In this document: one piece after another, positions 9,983 through 21,405 of the stretch
Position numbering within the stretch: position 1 is the first letter of the stretch
How the letters are laid out: every line of letters begins with the position of its first letter
From: Spongospora subterranea
Lineage: Eukaryota; Endomyxa; Phytomyxea; Plasmodiophorida; Plasmodiophoridae
Assembly (NCBI GenBank): GCA_900404475.1
Contig: OUQQ01000088.1
Location: forward strand, 5,730 to 52,942
Direction of reading: 5' to 3'
Length of the DNA stretch: 47,213 nucleotides
The notes under the pieces: model-generated
What the model was told of the DNA's origin: nothing
Seen by the model: the letters and a program-made list of their open reading frames with translations, nothing else
Databases searched by the model: none
Made by a program: the position numbers and the translations under genes

Positions 9983-11214
9983 TGTCGAAACCGTAATCGA
10001 TTCCAGATTGATCTAGACGGTGTCCAGAAATATATTTGCATGACTGATTAGGAAATTGTATTCCAGATCGCACATGAAGCTGATTAATTGCACGTAGCGA
10101 ACGTGCACAATAAGACCGAACGTTTATGCGTTTCCATCAACGCCAGCGGGCAGATATTTTTCAGATGATATCAAGGCCATTGTGCCAGAACACATTGTCA
10201 CAACACAGCTCTTCCTATCCCCAATGATCGTCCAGATTTCGAATTGGAAATTATATGAATTCCACTGTAGCACTACTGTAGCCATGCAAAATATACTAGG
10301 GACATGTTACTACAGACACTCAGCGTTCAGTGAGTTCCGTTGTCACGTTGCGGGGAGTCTATGTAAGCGAAGCGGCACTATCTCGTAACGTTGAGAATAC
10401 AAGCGGGGAATGGTGCGGGCTGTGGTGATCATTGTTCTCTTATCACGACAAATAAACTGCTCGCGCCTGATTCGGATTGCGGGGTGAGATGGCATCACAC
10501 TCCATCGACAACCTTCCACTCAACGATTAGCGGTCATTCGACATTGAACCCGTCGTGCTGAGAATGGAAAGGTACGGGGAGTTTCAAAGTTTCGTTCATC
10601 AGCTGTGCTCCCAAACGTAAATAGCAAGACGTTGTTATAACCTTTTTGGGGCGCTCAGTTAGCGCATAAACCGAGCAACCGTGTCGTCTTACATGCTAGT
10701 TATTTGCATTTGACGCTAGTTTACAACATACTTTGCTGTCAGTTTGTGTCGCTGAAATCAAAGCAAAGGTCACCCCTACTTTCGCCGCTATTGGTTGCGC
10801 AAATGCCGGAGAACGTGGCAGCCTTCGGTCGCCCCACAAGTCTCCTCTGTGATTAGACTGCTTATTTTTATTTTAAAAAGATTATTAAATTTCATTTTTT
10901 ATATAGCTGTCTGCAAAGATGAAAGGGATTATTAAGCATGCTCGTTTATCATCGAGAATTTATGGACGAGCTCTTACGACATCGTCTTTGGTAAAAATGA
11001 ATATTCTCTGTTAGCTTATTGTATTCTCTGTTAGCTTATTGTTGGGTTCCGAATCGTGTCAATACGAGCTCTGCTATAATATTTTTTACTTGCGTTTTTT
11101 ATTTCACATCTCAAACATTTTTCAAATCTCAGCATTTCATGAGTTGTTGGCGCCCGCACCAAAACAAATGCCGTCCCGATTTTCGCCGTCAGTCGATTGC
11201 GCAAATGTCAACCA
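9983..11214. other. Intergenic, about 1.2 kb, no gene supported
   Basis: No frame here has domain motifs or splice continuity. It contains a 20-bp tandem duplication (tattctctgttagcttattg at 11002-11041). It also holds a segment at 10765-10860 that resembles the sequence at 11165-11260 just before and inside the first exon of the dCTP deaminase gene (shared tttcgccg and ttgcgcaaatg blocks at the same spacing). Confidence 0.5.
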
Positions 11215-12388
11215 ATGACGGCAGCATCAATGTCGAGAAATCCCTCCTCTCTGACTTGGTGAGGGATTGATGTCAGACGTTTACCCAGGGTTGCTGAATT
11301 ACTTTCCAAGGCCATACTGAATCATATTGATGCCGGTACCGTGGTTATTGAGCCCTTTCTCATGGAAAATCTGTCGACAAGCTCATATGACGTCACCCTT
11401 GGTAATCATTTGCCCTATGATCATTATATTCAATTATCAATTACCATAGATTTTTGTCAATTTTTTCGTTCTTTTGCGGTTGTAATTACCAGAAACCGAG
11501 ATATTCTTAATTTGGGTCAGGGCCGTTTTTCTTTCGAGAATCCACCCCCGAACCGGGAGATGGAATCTTCAATCCGTATAGGTATAAACCTGCTCTGGGC
11601 CAACATGCTTGGGAATGACTTTTAAGTGTCCAGCGAGTCTATGGTCAGGCAAGTTTGGGGGGCAGACCATTTGCAAACTGCCGAAACTGCAGGTTTTCCT
11701 TTTGTAAATTATCCATTGTACGCTCGTCAACCTGATGGGTACAGAAAAGTATATGGCGCGAACGAAGACGAAATTAGAAAATATCAAGCCGGATGATCAA
11801 CTGATTTGGGTTCGACCTGGTGAGACGATTCTAGGCCATACCAATGGTGAGTCCAGTTCTGCCTCGGCAACGAATTGCCTGCTAAGATTGTTATAGAGTT
11901 TATCGGTGGACGAGGAACTGTAACGACGATGATGAAAGCTCGGAGCAGCCTTGGTCGAAACTTTATAGAAGTATGCAAATGTGCAGGTACGGATACCTTA
12001 ATCCTGGGTTTGGCTTCTTTTTCATTCTCAACTATTCAGGCTGGGGCGATATTGGATATGTTAATCGTTGGACTATGGAGATAACGAACAATTCCAGACA
12101 TTATTCGATCCCATTGGTTGTCGGTCGCCGCATAGCACAAATCGTGTTCTTTGATACGCAGGGCACTCTTCGTGACCGATCGTACAGCGACACCGGCAAG
12201 TACCAGACCAGTCACGACATGGATGCTTTAAAGCGAGATTGGTCTCCATATGATATGTTGCCAAAAATGTAAGATTTACGTCAACGTACTTATTCGACAA
12301 CCATATATATCTATTGTTCAGGTACTGTGACCGAGAAATTTATCAATCCCATCCAGTACTGGAGAATGGAGATCCTGAACGTATTTAG
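11215..12388 (+). CDS. dCTP deaminase (Dcd/dUTPase-like fold)
   Basis: Eight exons: 11215-11258, 11289-11401, 11521-11581, 11634-11692, 11745-11846, 11897-11986, 12040-12268 and 12322-12388. They give 254 aa with every junction in phase. Most introns are 30-53 nt, one is 119. Motifs: VVIEPFLMENLSTSSYDVTLG; FNPYSESMVRQVWG; LIWVRPGETILGHTNEFIGG; KARSSLGRNFIEVCKCAGWGD; GYVNRWTMEITNNS with the catalytic Glu; PLVVGRRIAQIVFF; and the tail SPYDMLPK. The family deaminates dCTP to dUTP (some members go on to dUMP), feeding thymidylate synthesis. It is common in bacteria, archaea and viruses; most eukaryotes use dCMP deaminase. The introns show it is a resident nuclear gene. The start codon is the least certain part; ATG at 11230 is an alternative. 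Confidence 0.9.
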
Positions 12389-12554
12389 CACCAAATATGT
12401 TCAATAATCACTGTCTTAATCTTTTCATTCTGTGGTATTCTTTCCGTAGTTGCCTGGTCTTGTACGTTATGTAGTCTCTTGATCCGGAGATTCGGAGCTA
12501 CACGCATGAAAAGCTGGATTAATAAGGGTATCATCAAACACGCTCTTCGTGTTC

Positions 12555-13093
12555 ATGAATTATCGATGGATGTTGTTGTTCTTGGCGGCTGTCTTAATAG
12601 TCTTAGGCGGGGTCATCATCCTATATTTGTTGTTTACCCCAAGCGGGAAGATCGCCTTCGACACATATCTTGATCGCGTCAATCAGATCGATGTCAACCG
12701 TAGCGCAGTGGCCCTCTCGCTGGATGTTCGCATTGTGGCATTTAGCCCGAATTACTTTGAGACCCGAATTAATCACGTTGATCTCATTTTGCGCCATGAA
12801 CGGGATCCCGTTAAGGAACAATCCATTCCTGGATGGGGTTTGCCTCCTTCAGCGACAACTTCGAAAATTGTAACGGTGAACGCCACTTTGATGAAGATTA
12901 ACAATTTGATTGACGAGTGCAATTTGAGTGACGTTTTTCTTATCACGATATCTGGGCATGTACTTGTTCATGTAAGCTTGATTCCATTCAACAGGTCGAT
13001 CAACTCGAGGAACATGTCGATTCCGTGTCGGTCAATACAAGCATCCCAGGAATTGCGGCGATAATGACTTCGTCGTTAGATGAATGGGGATAA
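12555..13093 (+). CDS. Small membrane protein, LEA2/WHy-like
   Basis: Two exons, 12555-12959 and 12995-13093, about 167 aa, with a 35-nt intron (gtactt to caacag); a 23-nt version with donor gtaagc also keeps the frame. Residues about 6-27 form a strong N-terminal membrane anchor (LLFLAAVLIVLGGVIILYLLF). The following domain (VALSLDVRIVAFSPNYFETRINHVDLIL, read as strands around an FSPNYF turn) resembles LEA2/WHy domains, where a short N-terminal transmembrane helix precedes a beta-sandwich. It is therefore probably an endomembrane or plasma-membrane protein with an exposed C-terminal domain. Function is unknown. The upstream ATG at 12506 is out of frame. Confidence 0.55.
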
Positions 13094-13381
13094 TGTTCAA
13101 CAGCCTCGGATTTTGATTGACAACAGAGAGGTATTTTACAAGTTGGGCTCTTTCTTCATAATATTGCGACATTGACAAAGTTCACAATTTACAGGGTGAT
13201 TATGAAATTCCTTCGGAAAGAATGGCTGTGATCGTCTATTTCATTGGTCTCGGTGCAATCAGGACAAGCAACTCACGCTTGTGCACGACTTTCATATCGT
13301 TCACCATGGCTTCAAGAGTTGTCAAGATATTGATGGGTTAAATACGCCTATAATATATATTTATACATTGACATTCTGATG

Positions 13382-14713
13382 TCAGTCCCATTGCACTCCG
13401 CCATATGGGACATGCCCCAAACGAGGAGTTAGTTCACCTCGCAGATCGCTTTCCATCAGCTGCTTCAGTTTGCTGCCACGAAGACCCCGGCCCATAAGGA
13501 ATCCCAGCTTGGTTACGCATGATTCAACCGTCATGTCGCGGCCACTTATCAGCTCCAAATCTAATAGCTGAGTCCCTGTCGAATACGACGTTAAGTCGAT
13601 GCTTCCTTTTCGACCTGCACGATTTTTGTCAAAAAAAGCGAAACATCGATCTAAAAAGCAGTTCTGACATTGAGTGGCGACGACAATTTCAACGCGGTGG
13701 GATCTCAGTTTTGTTAACGCAAACATGAATGACTGATTGGAATGACTCGGAGCGTTTCCAGATCCGTAGAGCATGAACACAATTCCGAGGTCTTCGTCAT
13801 CGTCAGGGATAAGTCGCTCGAGAACCTTGTCGTCGAATCCAGGGACTAACCAAATAACGATAATGTTCGAAAAAATTTCTTCGAATACGCGAAGTGGCTT
13901 TCTAGGCATTGCGTTAATGTGGCCGTGAAGATTCACGTTGACCCCAAACGTTGCCAACGCTGGACAATTAGGCGATTCGAATGCCGACACTCCCCAATTG
14001 TCTTTCTTTTTAGTTCGGTTACCTCGAAAGAGTTTTTCGCCAAACAAAAGACCTATACAATCTCTTGAGTATCTATTTTCCAACTAAGCCAAACGAAGCA
14101 CATACAAACTTCCGGTATGCATAGATTACCGGCTGCCAATAAACCAATAGTTAAGTGTCGCCGTGCATCGGTATAGGCACGATGAATTGGGATCTGTGAA
14201 CCAGTAATAACGACTGCGAAGATAAATACAAAGCTGGAGGACCGAAGAGACTAAAACCTACTGGGCTTGGCCAGGTTTTCGAAAGCAAACGACAAACAAG
14301 ATGCTAAACAATGTGTTCAAGGAATGAGTTAGCGGTACAATGATAAGCCCTACCAGTATAGCTCATCGTATCGGTTCCGGAGAGGATCAGAAACCCACCA
14401 TATCTATCGTAATTGTCGCGGATTTGCTTGATCAACAGCTGCGGAAAATCAGTTCGTGCGAAAAGGTCAACCGGAACCATCAAACCTTCCAAAGCTCAGG
14501 GCGCATATTGGAGCTGTCTATCAGAGGCTGCCACTCAATCACATCGTACTTGGGTAATTTTGTTTGGTTGAACGAGTAAACAGAGGGAAGCATGGCACTG
14601 AAAGCTCCAGGGCGGGGTTCCAAAGCACCATTGTCACTCTCAAACATGCCGATTGTCCCACCGGTGCAAATAATGAGCACTTCGCTCTTCGAAGGATCGG
14701 CGGATGTTGACAT
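13382..14713 (-). CDS. L-asparaginase, type I (AnsA/ASPG-like)
   Basis: Six exons on the minus strand: 14713-14486, 14438-14354, 14303-14262, 14213-14106, 14052-13669 and 13614-13382, giving 359 aa. All junctions keep phase, and introns are 47-55 nt. Motifs: the first catalytic Thr in ICTGGTIGM; DSSNMRPELW; the second catalytic block LSGTDTMSYTAS; VITGSQIPIHRAYTDARR; PEVCLLFGEKLFRGNRTKK; ATQCRKGSIDL; SGRDMTVESCVTKLGFLMG; and the family-typical DLRGELT near the C-terminus. It hydrolyses L-asparagine to aspartate and ammonia in the cytosol. No signal peptide is present, and the ankyrin repeats found after the catalytic part in animal ASPG are absent, so the gene resembles the bacterial type I length (about 340 aa). 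Confidence 0.95.
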
Positions 14714-15149
14714 GGAGACCGCCGGCAATAACATTCAGTGTGCGCAGTGCCGGAAACAAATATCCACACTCCAAGGTGGGCCTTCGTCAGACTCGTCACA
14801 CAGTCGTTGAAACAAGCGTTCAGCCGCAGCGCAGCCCAGGAACCACAGTGACGTCCGCATGCGCAACTCCTGGAGTTCTGGGACAACCTCAAGTCACGGA
14901 CAGGGAGACCTCAAACCACTTTGTTGTAGTTTCGGTTTTGCGTCACGTGATTCGTAGTCTGTTAATAGGATAGTAGTGTACGCAATATGGTCCTGTAGTT
15001 TGCTTGTCAGTCTGCCTTTAGATACAGTACTGTCGCAGTGCGCGTCTGTACAGTGCAATTTTGAGTTTGTCTGAATTGAATTTGAAAAATGCGCAAAAAC
15101 GTGCGTAAAAGATAAGTGTGCGAAGAAGATTTTTGAAACTTTTGTATTT
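14714..15149. other. Intergenic, no gene supported
   Basis: About 440 bases upstream of the asparaginase gene. The frames present are short or antisense to the asparaginase first exon. It likely contains that gene's promoter. Confidence 0.5.
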
Positions 15150-15696
15150 TTAAACTTCATTTATTATGGACTGCGGAATGGATCTGTGGCTCTTATACCA
15201 ATGCACGGCGAACTCAACTTGTCGCATTATTGAGTCTTGGCCATTTTTATACCGATACGCGTCCATGTAACCCCAGCATTTCCGTGCAAATGTACGAATG
15301 GAAGTCAGGGACACAGAATTTGAAACTTTGGACCGAGCTGCCTGCATAATCCATTAAAGGTGTAGTGGCAACGGGTGCGCATATATTGCTTGCAGATACA
15401 TTTCTAAAATTGAATTCGCAGTGGAATGTCGGGTAGAATATGATGCACTCTCTGGCATTGGACACAGTTTCGCAAACCATCCTTTTTTTATTCAAAAAAT
15501 CAGGCTGACTCACTAACACTGCGCAAGCCTGGCTTAATGACAAACCAGTTGGAGGCCACAGATGGCGCTCGGCAAGAATTGTATGGATGCCCTTCTGGAT
15601 CCCTGCCGCAGTTTGCATAAACAGTTCAACTCCGATCCCGCAGTTCGCAAAAAAGTCAGCGAATCTGACGCAGATACGTTTGCGCAAGCCACGCAA
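15150..15696 (-). pseudogene. Decayed DDE transposase fragment
   Basis: Three different minus-strand frames carry successive pieces of one transposase-like domain. The first has ERHLWPPTGLSLSQ, LVSQPDFLNKK and FYPTFHCEFNF. The second, overlapping, has YMRTRCHYTFNGL. The third has FARKCWGYMDAYR followed by HWYKSHRSIP and a stop at 15150. In intact proteins of this fungal/protist 'DDE endonuclease' group these blocks occur in one frame and in this order, including FYPKFHCELN and ARRCWRYMDAYR-type motifs. Two frameshifts and the lack of splice sites between blocks mark it as a dead element. Terminal inverted repeats were not found. Confidence 0.75.
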
Positions 15697-15754
15697 AATA
15701 CAAATTGCGCGCTCGTCTGAAAAGTCCGCTTTAAATTCGCGCGTTTTTTATCAA

Positions 15755-16291
15755 CTTTGTGAATAGCAATCATCGAGATCTATCGATTTTTGCTGTGTGG
15801 AAGTCATCGGTCAACCGTGGCGCCTCTTGAAGTGAGTGGATACACTGCGCATGACAGCTGGACTGTGGAGCTTGTCATTAGCGGTGTATGAGCTGGTGAC
15901 TGTACGAGGAAACCATGTCTGTTAAGAAGAAGACCAGTTCCAAAATGTCAACTGAATGTGACCTAGGGATGTAAATGATTCGATGTGAAATCGACGCGGA
16001 CATTTACTTGACGGCTCAATATCNCTTTGTGAATAGCAATCATCGAGATCTATCGATTTTTGCTGTGTGGAAGTCATCGGTCAACCGTGGCGCCTCTTGA
16101 AGTGAGTGGATACACTGCGCATGACAGCTGGACTGTGGAGCTTGTCATTAGCGGTGTATGAGCTGGTGACTACGAGGAAACCATGTCTGTTAAGAAGAAG
16201 ACCAGTTCCAAAATGTCAACTGAATGTGACCTAGGGATGTAAATGATTCGATGTGAAATCGACGCGGACATTTACTTGACGGCTCAATATC
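15755..16291. repeat. Second near-identical duplication joined by a single N
   Basis: Copy 1 (15755-16023, 269 bp) and copy 2 (16025-16291, 267 bp) abut the N at 16024. I see one difference, a 2-bp indel (gactgtacgagg versus gactacgagg). As at 5501, the second copy begins exactly at the N, which points to an assembly join rather than a biological tandem repeat. Confidence 0.92.
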
Positions 16292-16819
16292 TCACAAAAG
16301 CCAGGTTTGTTGTCAAACCGCATCGGTTTCATCGTCAAAGAGTTGTGAATGGTTAAAACAATATTAGTAATATTCCTTATACTTAAAGTTTCACATTCGA
16401 TACCATATAAAACTATTCAAGAAACAACAGGTCATGACCAGCTTTTCTCCGAGCTCATCATCTCCCTGAACCACCAACGATGTTTATTTTTTCAGTATCG
16501 AGTTTATGTATCTGGTTCAACATCAACCCTCAATTATTCAAAGACTTGGCTAAACTTAAAATCCCGGTTCTGCGTCGTACATACTGTAGATACTTTTGAG
16601 CCATAGACTTGCCGAGGAGAGAGCCCCGATTGTGACAGCGCAACCCGTTGGCCCAGTGCTGCTGGTCTCAAAATGGATGAGTGGAGAGTGTAGACTGTGT
16701 AACATTACCATGAGCCTCTATCTCGTCAACTCAATAAATTATCGAGGTGTAATGGGCATTTGTCATTCGATATCGGGTTTGTGATTATCTGTGCTGAAAA
16801 ACACGGCAACGCCAGTCTC
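16292..16819. other. Intergenic, no gene supported
   Basis: About 530 AT-rich bases between the duplicated stretch and the TPR-SET gene. A short frame at 16349-16606 has a hydrophobic N-terminus (ILVIFLILKVSHS) but no further support. Confidence 0.4.
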
Positions 16820-18990
16820 ATGACTCGGGACTGGAAGGTCGTTGGCGACGACGCGCTGAAAGCCGGCGATAACATTGCGGCTGAGCAAGCTTACACGAAC
16901 GCCATCGCTACCGCCGAGGCTAACGCAGATTTGAATCGGTATCAGCTGTATGCAGCTCGTAGTGCCGCGCATCATAACGCCAAAAATTTCTCCAAATCGT
17001 TGGAAGATGCAGAGCGTGCAATCTTTCTGAAGCCTTCTTTCGGGATCGGTCATCTTCGAGTTGGGCATGCCCTTGAAGGGTTGCAACGCCTCGAAAAAGC
17101 ATATGAATCCTATAAAACTGGTCTTGTTCATGATCCGACAAACAAATACCTTATTCAAGCAAGGGATGCCATCGTGAAACAAAGAGACAGGGCAATGAAA
17201 CACCAACAACCTTTCCTGGAAGGTGGCGAGTTGACGGCGAATTACCAGATTTTTCTTGAATGGCTTCAGGAAGGAAATGCATACGTAATAATGCTGCAAA
17301 ACAAAGTTGATAGTACTCAACGTTGCGTTGCATAGTTTCCCAAGATCACCTTACGAGAATACACAAATGAGCATCGAGGAGTGCATGCTTTATCCGACAT
17401 AATAGCTGACGAATTGCTGACATCGATTCCAAGGTCCCTTATCATCACAACGGAAATTGCCATTCAGTCCGCAATAGGCAAATCCATAATTCGTTCTGTA
17501 AGTTCTTAGGCGAATTTGTTTCTCTTGTCCCATCAATACCGTATAGGGAGTCGAAATAAGGAGTAGGCATTCTTTATTGGCTGCTTTTCTTTTGCAAGAG
17601 CGAGCGCGTCCCTTATCAGATCCGTCGTTCTGGGCTCCATATCTCAATGTGTTGCCTGAAAAGTTCGAAAATATTCCTCTCAATTTTTCTCGCGAAGAGT
17701 TAGCATATTTGAAGGGGTCGATGGTGATTGACAAAATAGATAGCCGAGTCGAAACACTAAAATCGGAATATCAACGGTTGATCGAGGTCAGGATTATATT
17801 TTTCACTATTGACTCTAAAATTTTTGTCAGAATGTGCCGGAGTTCAAACAGTTCACATATGACGACTTCGCCTGGGCACGATCTATTGTTATAACCCGAA
17901 TTTTTGGGATATGCGTTGACGGTCGGAAAACTGAAGCTTTAGTACCGTTTGCTGATTTTCTTAACCATAGAAGACCTAGGGAGGTATTATTTCGTTTCTT
18001 TGTTTTTGCAGTTCTGATCATGCTGTTAGACTGTGTGGGTTTATGAGCCCTTGACAAGCGCATTCACAATTACAGCAATTGGTTGCATTAATGCCGGTGC
18101 CCAGGTATTGTTTCTAACATACACTTCTATCAATTAGAATCGAAATTGGTTTCAGATATCAGATTCCTATGGTAGAAAATGCAATTCGAGGTAATCACAG
18201 CATTTTGCTTGATTAGTGCTTCAAAACTAACGACATGTTAGGTTTTTTACCAATTACGGGTTCAGCCTGGCAGAAAATGACGATAATGAGGCCCTGATTC
18301 GCATACCAGTCAATCAAGAAGATCCGGCTCTTGACCGAAAGGCAATCCTGTTGGGCGACGAAGAGTTCGAGTATGCTTCAAAAATGGTCGAGAATTTGCG
18401 AATAATGAAGTTGTTTCATCAGGTTTGAGAGATCCTTCAGCGTCCCTGCCAATGTCAATTGTGGCGCTGCATTTGATGAAATGATGTCTTATCTACGATT
18501 GTCGTCCGCGTCCAATTCAGAACTAGATACGTTTTATGGATTAAGCGTTCCAAATGTAACTAACATGCTATTCCAACTGATCAAATGGTTTGCTAACCTG
18601 TCGATGAATTAGTTGAAGCGTGTATTGCCAATGAACCACCGGAATGAAACGGCATCGCTTCAACTATTGAAAATGGCATGTAAGCGCTCATTATCCTTGT
18701 TTGATACAACAATTGAGGAAGACGACGAGCTTCTAACCTCACCATCCCTGACGTCCAATATTCGAAATTGCATTTTGATGAGACTAGGCGAAAAAAGAGT
18801 TCTAAGTTACTTCATCACGTTCGTTGACGATATGATTCCACTGTTATCTTTTTCTCAAAGTGATATCGAATGGGTTCTCCGAAGTTGCATCAAGCGGAAT
18901 TTCTGCGGTGCATTTGATGTTTATGTCAAAAGCGTCGTCGAACCTCTTATCCGGGTTCGACAGAACAATAGGTCCGTTGCATTGCCATGA
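16820..18990 (+). CDS. TPR-SET domain protein methyltransferase (SETD3/RLSMT type)
   Basis: Nine exons: 16820-17284, 17336-17497, 17547-17786, 17831-17983, 18030-18104, 18156-18190, 18242-18370, 18423-18555 and 18613-18990, about 589 aa, all in phase. Residues 1-120 are TPR repeats of the Hop/co-chaperone type (DWKVVGDDALKAGD, then AYTNAI, AERAIFLKP, and AYESYKTGLVHDP). The SET domain follows: FPKITLREYTNEHRGVHA, SFWAPYLNVLP, VPFADFLNH and DSYGRKCNSRFFTNYGF, with intact NH and Y-G motifs. The C-terminal part has the Rubisco-LSMT substrate-binding signature TTIEEDDELL and MRLGEKRVL. Relatives methylate lysine or histidine (SETD3 acts on actin His73). The TPR part may recruit Hsp70/Hsp90-bound or other substrates, which is inference. 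Exon 7's end is the least certain junction. Confidence 0.88.
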
Positions 18991-19162
18991 TAGAAGATTG
19001 CATAATGAAACAACAATAATTATTTACCATAAAACATATATTATTGATTTGCCGCTCTCAAGAACCTCGTCTCACGAAACCATTACAACTGGTATGAAGT
19101 GATACCCCTGATCTTATTTGACGGACATTAATAATTATTGTGAACCGTGGCAGACATAAGTA

Positions 19163-21405
19163 ATGATGATCAGATCTTCTCTGACGTCATCGGCTGTGTC
19201 GTCATTCGGGGTGTTTATCATCACCCTGTTCATATACCTTAAAACAATGCGCCCAGGAATGTCAGGCGGTGACGCCATGGAGTTTGCTTGTTGTGCATGC
19301 AACAAGGTATAGGCTCATGCACCATCTCATCACCATTCAATTCACATACAATTTCTAACAATCATTTCATAGACTTCATAGCAATGTCCATACCAGTTCT
19401 ATTCACCCGTTTTGCCATGTTTTTGTTGTTTTGCGGGCTTGATCGTTTGATAATTGGTTGGTGATGTAGAGTGTGGCACACCCACCTGGTTACCCATTAT
19501 GGCTGGCGATTCTCAGCGCCGCTTTACGTATTCCGCTCGACGTCCGCCCTGTGCTCATGTTCAACACAATCGCCGCGATTGCCTCGGCTTTGGTGAGAAT
19601 CTGGATTAGTACCTTGTGACGCTATCAAATGTTTGTTTCAGGCTTGCGCCGTTTTACATTTAGCTGTTCTCAAGATAACTTCCAATGTCAGAAAGACTCA
19701 AGAATCGGTCTCTTATACAGCGGCCTGGATCGCTGCCATCGGTTTCGGTATGTCACCGACTGTTCGACTTTACGCAGCACAGCCGGAAATATTCGCCTTA
19801 AACAATCTCTTCGCCGCAATTCTCCTTTATTCAACATTCTGGTTGTTCGACAACCCGGTTCCTTATCGATTATGGGTTTGCGCTTTGATCAGTGGCCTTT
19901 CGACCACGAATCAGCACACAATGGTGCTCTATATCATCCCCGTTGCTGTTTACATCGCGTATCGCTACCCTCATTTGATGAAATTGCCTGTGTTAGCGTC
20001 GGCTTCATGCGCTTTCCTGGTTGGGATTCTCCCCGCGTATCTCTGGCTAGCGATGTTGTCCATAACACAGCCACCTCATTCGTGGGGAGATTTGTCCAAA
20101 CCAGCTGGGCTCATCCGTCATTTCCTACGACAGGATTATGGCAGCTCGTTTCAATTGGTTTCAGCAACGTCCACCTCTTCCAGTAGTGATGGCGTACTTT
20201 GGCGTCTTTTTGTTTATTTCCGGCATTTGATCATTGACGACCTCGCCGTTATCTCAGTCCCTATCACATTGGTCGGATTTTTCACTTCAACGCAGCTGAG
20301 ATTTGTCACGGTTCTTCCATTTGCTTACATGTTTTACACCATCGTATTCCACGCTCTGGCAAATCTGTCCTTTGCAAAAGATCTGAATATAGGTGTGGTT
20401 TCTCGATTCTGGATGCAACCCCTCATGATCGTATTCGTATTTGTCGCCCTTGGGTTTCAACGCCTTACCCGTAACTTATCGCCATCTACGGTTGCAGTCA
20501 CCATCAAATCGGGGTTGGGTCTTTTGGCGCTTGTCGTCGCTCTGGGATGGAGCAAGCGCGATTTCAGTTCTGACCGAGCTTTGGATATCTATGGCCACTC
20601 TTTGCTCGACACTGTCCCTGATAATGGAATCCTGTTGGTTCACGGCGATCTTGAGACGAATCTGTCGACCTATTTGCAATCATGTGAAGGCGTTCGTCGA
20701 GATATATCCATAATCAGTATGGGGCTGATGACATGGCCTTGGTTTGTCAATCGGAACCGGCACCATTATCCCGATGTCGTCTTTCCCGGAAATCGCTTCC
20801 ACCCGATTCTCGGCGGGTTTTCACTGGAACAATTCCTGGACGCCAATATGCCCCATCGTCCAATAACAATCTGTGGCCCAATTCCTCAATGGAATGGTCA
20901 GGACCTATCGCAATCCTCTCGATATCGTCGCATATTCAACGGCGTCTGCTCGTCGATCGTTTACGCTGTCGACGGGGAACCAAATGTCGCCCAAATCCGC
21001 CGCGGTTTGTTAAATGTGCCCGACCTGTCGGCGTTCTGTCCGGCGATACATGGCGCCGACTCCTGGGAGCGGGAAGCGTATCAGATTGCCTGGACAGCAC
21101 AGCTGAACTTGTTTGATCAGCTAGGTCCACTGCTGAACAGCACCGTCGACGATAGCGCCATCACGCTGGCGTCATCCATCGCCGCCTCGATCATCTCCGA
21201 GACCAGATTTCCCGTTTCCAGCGATGATCTCTGGCACGCCACCATTGTCTATGGCCTCCTTAGCCAAACGCAGAAATCCGCCGAATTCGCCCTTGTTGCG
21301 TCGGCCAGGCGTCTGCTGACTGTTGATCCAGACCACGAATCTGCAAAGGGCATTGTTCTTGAAAAGTTCAACCCGTGGCGGCAACAGAAAATATCCAGTC
21401 TGTAG
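19163..21405 (+). CDS. TMEM260: TMEM260-like protein O-mannosyltransferase (DUF2723)
   Basis: Three exons: 19163-19306, 19470-19592 and 19642-21405, giving 676 aa, near the 707 of human TMEM260. The first junction joins SGGDAMEFACCACNK to SVAHPPGYP, reproducing the DUF2723 block 'GGD..EL...A...GVAHPPGYP' with exact spacing. The rest has about ten hydrophobic helices in the N-terminal two thirds, with conserved loops AAQPEIFALNNLF, SGLSTTNQHT and HSWGDLSKPAGLIRHFLRQDYG. A soluble C-terminal part follows from about residue 420 (NGILLVHGDLETNLSTYLQ). Human TMEM260 is an ER O-mannosyltransferase acting on IPT domains of plexins and related receptors. The substrate here is unknown. Start chosen at the first ATG of a frame with an N-terminal membrane helix. 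Confidence 0.92.

Noticed and set aside
19629..20186. Alternative plus-strand frame overlapping TMEM260
   Set aside because: Out of frame with the DUF2723 coding sequence and without motifs.
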